DNA from: Paraburkholderia panacisoli
GTDB taxonomy: Bacteria; Pseudomonadota; Gammaproteobacteria; Burkholderiales; Burkholderiaceae
Assembly (NCBI RefSeq): GCF_008369935.1
Contig: NZ_VTUZ01000025.1
Span: forward strand, 62,001 to 126,000
Reading direction: 5' to 3'
DNA length: 64,000 nucleotides
The notes under the pieces were generated by a model. That model saw only the letters and a list, made by a program, of their open reading frames with translations, did no database searches and was not told where the DNA came from. Shown here in pieces: positions 60,324 through 64,000 of this stretch. The position numbers were made by a program, and so were the translations under genes. Each line of letters opens with the position of its first letter. The first letter of the stretch is position 1.

Positions 60324-63300
60324 TCATCGACCGCCTTCGATCTCCGGCATCGGTGCGAACAGCGCGTCGAGGTCGTCGTCGGAGAACTTGGCGGCGCCCG
60401 CGGCATCCTCGGAGAGAATGCTGTCGGCGAGCCCCGCCTTCTGTTCCTGCAACTCGACGATCTTTTCTTCGATGCTCCCCGCGGCAATCAGCTTGTAGAC
60501 GAACACCGGCTTGTCCTGCCCTAACCGATGCGCGCGGTCGGTCGCCTGGTTCTCGGCGGCCGGGTTCCACCACGGGTCGTAGTGAATCACCGTGTCGGCA
60601 GCCGTCAGGTTCAGGCCGACGCCGCCCGCCTTCAGGCTGATCAGGAACAGCGGCACGTCGCCCTGCTGGAACCGCTCCACGGGCGTGATGCGATCGGCGG
60701 TGTCGCCGGTCAGGACCACGTATGCGATCGCGGCTTCGTCGAGCGCCGCGGCGATCAGCGACAACATGCCGGTGAATTGCGAAAACAGCAGGACGCGGCG
60801 CCCTTCCTCGATCAGTTCCGGCAACATCGACAGCAGCAGATCGAGCTTGGCGGAGCGCATCGTGCGCGCGCTCTTGTCGATCTTCTCCGCCTTGTCGCGC
60901 TTTGCAGCGGGCAAGTCCGACGCACTCCCAGCCGGCGTTTCACCGCCCGTGCGCACCTCGCCGCCAACCTTGATCGTCCTCACGAGCCGCGGATCGCAAC
61001 ACACCTGACGCAGCTTCAACAATGCGTCGAGCACGATGATGTGGCTGCGCGCGAGCCCTTGCGCGCTGACGGCGGCACGCACCCTCTCCTGCATCGCAGT
61101 GCGCACGGTTTCGTAAAGATCGCGCTGCGCGCCTTCCAGATCGACCGAGCAGACGATGGTGGTTTTGGCCGGCAACTCCTTCGCGACCTCGTCCTTGCGA
61201 CGCCGCAGCATGAACGGCCGGATGCGGCGCGCCAGCAGCGCGCGGCGCACGCCGTCGCCGTTCTTTTCGATCGGATTGCGCCAGCGCCGCGTGAAGTCCT
61301 TCTGGCTGCCGAGAAACCCCGGCAACAGAAAGTCGAACTGTGACCACAACTCGCCGAGATGATTCTCCAGCGGCGTGCCCGTCAAACACAGCCGATGCCG
61401 CGCGCGCAAGCCGCGGATCGCCTGTGCGGCCTTGGTGCTCGCATTCTTGACGTACTGCGCCTCATCGAGAATCAGCAGGTGGTAGTCGTGTTCGGCGAGG
61501 ACCTTCTGATCGCGCCACAGCAGCGCGTAGGTGGTCAGGATCAACTCATGTTCGCCGATCTGCTCGAAGCGCTGCTTGCGCTGCGGGCCGTTCAACACCA
61601 GCACTTTCAGTTCGGGCGCGAAGCGCCGCGCTTCTTCGCGCCAGTTGTGCACGAGCGTGGTCGGCACGACGATCAGCGCGGGGCGGCTCAGGCGCCCCGC
61701 TTCCTTCTCCGCGAGAATGTGCGCGAGCGTCTGCACGGTTTTGCCCAGACCCATGTCGTCGGCGAGCACGCCGGCCAGATCCTGTTCGCGCAGGAACTGC
61801 ATCCAGTTGAGGCCCTGCTGCTGATAAACACGCAGTTCCGCCTTCAGCCCGCGCGGCACCGGCACTTCGCGCAGACCCGGACCGGCTTGCAGGCGCTGCG
61901 CGAGCTGCCGGACCGAATCGTCGCCGCGAAATTGCCAGCGGCCCGTGTCGTTCAGCGCATCGAGCCGGCCGGCATCGACCGACGGCACGCGCAGCGGCGC
62001 GCCTTCGGCCAGCGAGCCGCCGAGCGAGTCGAACAGGTCGACCAGCACCCGCACCACCGGCTTCAGACGATCAGCGCGCAAGCGCAGCCGCTTGTTTTCT
62101 TCGGTCTTCAGCTCGATCGGCTCGTGATCGGCGATGCTGTCGAGCGCGCCGTTCAGCCAGCGGCGGTCGCGCCGGAACAGGTCGGCAAGCAGCGGTTCGA
62201 GCCGCACGTTGCGCTCGCCGACGCGGATGCCCATCTCCAGATCGAACCAACCGTCGCCGGCCTGATGCGCCGTGCCGTCGATCGCGTCGATTTCGATCAC
62301 GTTGTAGCGGAACTCCGGCGCCATCGTTACGCGCCAGCCCTTGCTCACGAGGTCCGGCACGGCGTCGTTGACGAACGCGGACCATGCGTCGGCATCGGGC
62401 AGGCCGAGCATCGTGTCGGGCAGTTGGCGCGCGGCGAATACCCGGCTGGTCGGCACTTTCTGCAAGCCGCTCTTGCGCAGTTCGAGCAGGCGCTTTTTCT
62501 CGGCCTCGTAACGGCGGCGGATATGGATCACGTCGCCGCCCGGAATCGGCACCAGCGTCACGCTGCTGTCCACGTTGATGCTGACGCCGTCGTAGTCGAA
62601 GCTCACGCCGGCCAGCTCGACCGCCTCGGGCTTGCGCTGGCCCGCCTTGGCGCCGGACGGCAGCGCGTGGCTGTTGAGCGTGAGCACCGGGACCGGCTCG
62701 ACGTCGATCACGCGAATCGCGGACGTGTCGTGGGTGGGCGGCAGCGGCAGGCCGGGCGCGATCTCGCGCAACACCGACGCGACCAGCGGCGCCTCGGCAA
62801 GCGAGATCGGCGGCATCGCGAGGTAATCGGGCAACTGCTGGAACGGCAGCGACGACTGCACGATGCCTGCTTCGTTCGCGACACCGTCGACGTACCAGAC
62901 CGGCTCGGTCGGCAGGACCATGGTGGCGCGCGGTTCGGTGCGCAGCACGGGCCGCAGCCGCTGGTCGGCGAGCGGCTCCCATTCGATGCGGCCGGGCCGG
63001 TCGGCGGCGCGCGACAAAGGCGCCAGGCCGTCGTGACCGCGCGCGGGTTTGAACTCGAAGAACAGGCGGCCTGTGGCGATCAGCTTCTGCAGCATCTCTG
63101 CGCCGCTCGTGCCGCGCAGGATGAACTGGCCGAAGTCCTCGCGGGAGCGGCCGAGCCACAGGCCGCGCAGGATCGACAGGTCCTCGTCGGACACGAATTT
63201 CGGTTGCTTGACGAGCGCCGCTTCGACGTTGCCCCACGGCTCGTCGACTTCGACGATCGCGCCTTCGGCATTGCAGCGCGCTCGGTACAGCACGACCTCG

Positions 63301-63827
63301 TGGCGCTTGTGGAAGTCGGACCAGTTCAGCCGGTACGCGAGCGTCTGGGTGCGCGCGGCGCCCGCTTTCTGGGCGAGCGCATCGGCGGCTTCGGCGCGTG
63401 CGCGAAAACGCTCGAGCCAGCTCACCAGTTCGGGGCGTACGCCGGACGGTTGGTCCAGCGCCGTGACGGATTTCGGGGAGTCCGCACGCGGGTTGCCGCT
63501 CTCTGCGTCGCCATCCTCATGCTCGACGCGGGTGATGTGGTCCATCTCGTCGTGATACTCGAGCTCGGCGAGCAGCAGCGCCGCGACATGCTTGCAGTTA
63601 CGCCCGACCGGGCACGTGCAGTCGCCTTGCGCCCAGGGCGACCCGCCATCGGTACGGAAGCGAACCCGCGTCCGGTAGGGCAGCTCTTGCGTGCCCTGCA
63701 CGTCGCCGCTGAGCGTGGCGCCATGCCATTCGACATGGGTCACGGCGCCCACCGAGCGCGCCTTGGCGACGGTGTGATCGCCCAGCCAGTCTGCAATCCG
63801 TTCCCGATCAAAGAAAACTGACGACAT
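60324..63827 (-). CDS. SWIM zinc-finger SNF2-family helicase/ATPase
   Basis: An 1167-aa SNF2/Rad54-like ATPase. The N-terminal SWIM zinc finger is C70-x-C72-x5-C78-x-H80 (CTCPVGRNCKH). A long middle region of unassigned sequence follows. The ATPase core starts near residue 670: Walker A LADDMGLGKTVQTLAHILAE, Walker B LILDEAQYVKN, LTGTPLENHLGELWSQFDFL, and the helicase C-terminal part VLLFSQFTGMLSLIAAAL, SLKAGGVGLNLTAADTVIH and DRAHRLGQDKPVFVYKLIA. Such proteins translocate on double-stranded DNA and are widespread in Burkholderiales, with a poorly defined role in DNA or transcription maintenance. It appears monocistronic. Confidence 0.95.
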   Translation of the reverse strand: MSSVFFDRERIADWLGDHTVAKARSVGAVTHVEWHGATLSGDVQGTQELPYRTRVRFRTDGGSPWAQGDCTCPVGRNCKHVAALLLAELEYHDEMDHITRVEHEDGDAESGNPRADSPKSVTALDQPSGVRPELVSWLERFRARAEAADALAQKAGAARTQTLAYRLNWSDFHKRHEVVLYRARCNAEGAIVEVDEPWGNVEAALVKQPKFVSDEDLSILRGLWLGRSREDFGQFILRGTSGAEMLQKLIATGRLFFEFKPARGHDGLAPLSRAADRPGRIEWEPLADQRLRPVLRTEPRATMVLPTEPVWYVDGVANEAGIVQSSLPFQQLPDYLAMPPISLAEAPLVASVLREIAPGLPLPPTHDTSAIRVIDVEPVPVLTLNSHALPSGAKAGQRKPEAVELAGVSFDYDGVSINVDSSVTLVPIPGGDVIHIRRRYEAEKKRLLELRKSGLQKVPTSRVFAARQLPDTMLGLPDADAWSAFVNDAVPDLVSKGWRVTMAPEFRYNVIEIDAIDGTAHQAGDGWFDLEMGIRVGERNVRLEPLLADLFRRDRRWLNGALDSIADHEPIELKTEENKRLRLRADRLKPVVRVLVDLFDSLGGSLAEGAPLRVPSVDAGRLDALNDTGRWQFRGDDSVRQLAQRLQAGPGLREVPVPRGLKAELRVYQQQGLNWMQFLREQDLAGVLADDMGLGKTVQTLAHILAEKEAGRLSRPALIVVPTTLVHNWREEARRFAPELKVLVLNGPQRKQRFEQIGEHELILTTYALLWRDQKVLAEHDYHLLILDEAQYVKNASTKAAQAIRGLRARHRLCLTGTPLENHLGELWSQFDFLLPGFLGSQKDFTRRWRNPIEKNGDGVRRALLARRIRPFMLRRRKDEVAKELPAKTTIVCSVDLEGAQRDLYETVRTAMQERVRAAVSAQGLARSHIIVLDALLKLRQVCCDPRLVRTIKVGGEVRTGGETPAGSASDLPAAKRDKAEKIDKSARTMRSAKLDLLLSMLPELIEEGRRVLLFSQFTGMLSLIAAALDEAAIAYVVLTGDTADRITPVERFQQGDVPLFLISLKAGGVGLNLTAADTVIHYDPWWNPAAENQATDRAHRLGQDKPVFVYKLIAAGSIEEKIVELQEQKAGLADSILSEDAAGAAKFSDDDLDALFAPMPEIEGGR

Positions 63828-64000
63828 CAGCGTCCATTCCTATTCAAGCTGGCGAAGGCAATCGCGCGCGGACGAAGCAGCGCGGCATGTGCGGTGACAC
63901 GATGGCCGGCGCGATTCAGTGCGGTTGCGATTGCCTGTGATAGCCGGCCATTTTACGCGTTGGACGGGATTGAGTTTGGGGGTGGGTTTGGGATGGAGGA

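Noticed and set aside
61359..63821. 820-codon open frame on the plus strand opposite the helicase
   Set aside because: The helicase frame carries all SNF2 and SWIM motifs. The opposite frame has no recognisable domain and is a product of the high GC and codon bias.
1..64000. CRISPR arrays, tRNA or rRNA genes
   Set aside because: No regularly spaced repeats, and no tRNA- or rRNA-like sequence was noticed on reading. A covariance-model search (tRNAscan, Rfam) was not possible and would settle this.

Overview
The window looks like a piece of a GC-rich beta-proteobacterial (Burkholderiales, Paraburkholderia/Caballeronia-like) genome, probably a secondary chromosome or megaplasmid. The grounds are the Burkholderia-type general porin, many LysR regulators of the NahR/NodD kind, the density of aromatic and organic-acid catabolic genes, and the amount of decayed insertion-sequence and gene debris. 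No rRNA, tRNA, CRISPR array or replication origin was seen. The replicon assignment is inference.

Region 1 (1-12.6 kb) is an aromatic meta-cleavage type cluster. On the minus strand are an aldehyde dehydrogenase (cut by the window edge), a class II aldolase-like protein with an altered metal site, and an extradiol dioxygenase, followed by two LysR regulators. On the plus strand are a 3-hydroxyisobutyrate-dehydrogenase-like reductase and a fumarylacetoacetate-hydrolase-family protein. After a 1.5 kb strip of debris (an IS6 transposase remnant and a dead DppA-like gene) come a MetA-pathway outer-membrane protein, a TetR regulator, a second extradiol dioxygenase, a YciI-like protein and a PAS-containing aerotaxis-type chemoreceptor. 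The dioxygenase operon and the outer-membrane gene share a 31-bp palindrome-containing upstream element.

Region 2 (12.8-34.3 kb) holds a MarR-controlled EmrAB/NodT-type efflux set whose outer-membrane gene carries a frameshift. It also holds a loose collection of small catabolic-looking genes: two AtaL-like (DUF1857) paralogues, three short-chain dehydrogenases (two lacking the catalytic Tyr), NIPSNAP and SnoaL-like proteins, a porin, a BON-domain protein, another NahR-like LysR, a LysR/pirin/isochorismatase set, an FAD monooxygenase and an alpha/beta hydrolase. Fragments of LysR and Old-Yellow-Enzyme genes lie between them.

Region 3 (34.5-45.3 kb) lies between two directly repeated 25-bp cores. 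It contains a compact five-gene operon (AcnD-type aconitase, beta-propeller lactonase, PrpF-type isomerase, two solute-binding proteins), a divergent GntR regulator with two winged-helix domains and an MFS permease. Both outward-facing promoters carry the same operator-like sequence. I infer uptake and isomerisation/hydration of an unsaturated tricarboxylate. Porin and MFS remnants and an IS21-like end mark its right edge.

Region 4 (45.5-53.3 kb) is a minus-strand operon: HMG-CoA lyase, CaiB/BaiF CoA-transferase, 4-hydroxyphenylpyruvate dioxygenase, MFS transporter and a LeuD-LeuC fusion dehydratase, with a divergent LysR. Region 5 (53.4-58.5 kb) contains an intact IS6-type element that truncates a fumC-like gene, followed by a DctA symporter and an argininosuccinate/adenylosuccinate-lyase superfamily enzyme, with a divergent GntR regulator and a double palindromic operator. 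The right end has an HU gene fragment, an unassigned kilobase and a large SWIM/SNF2 helicase.
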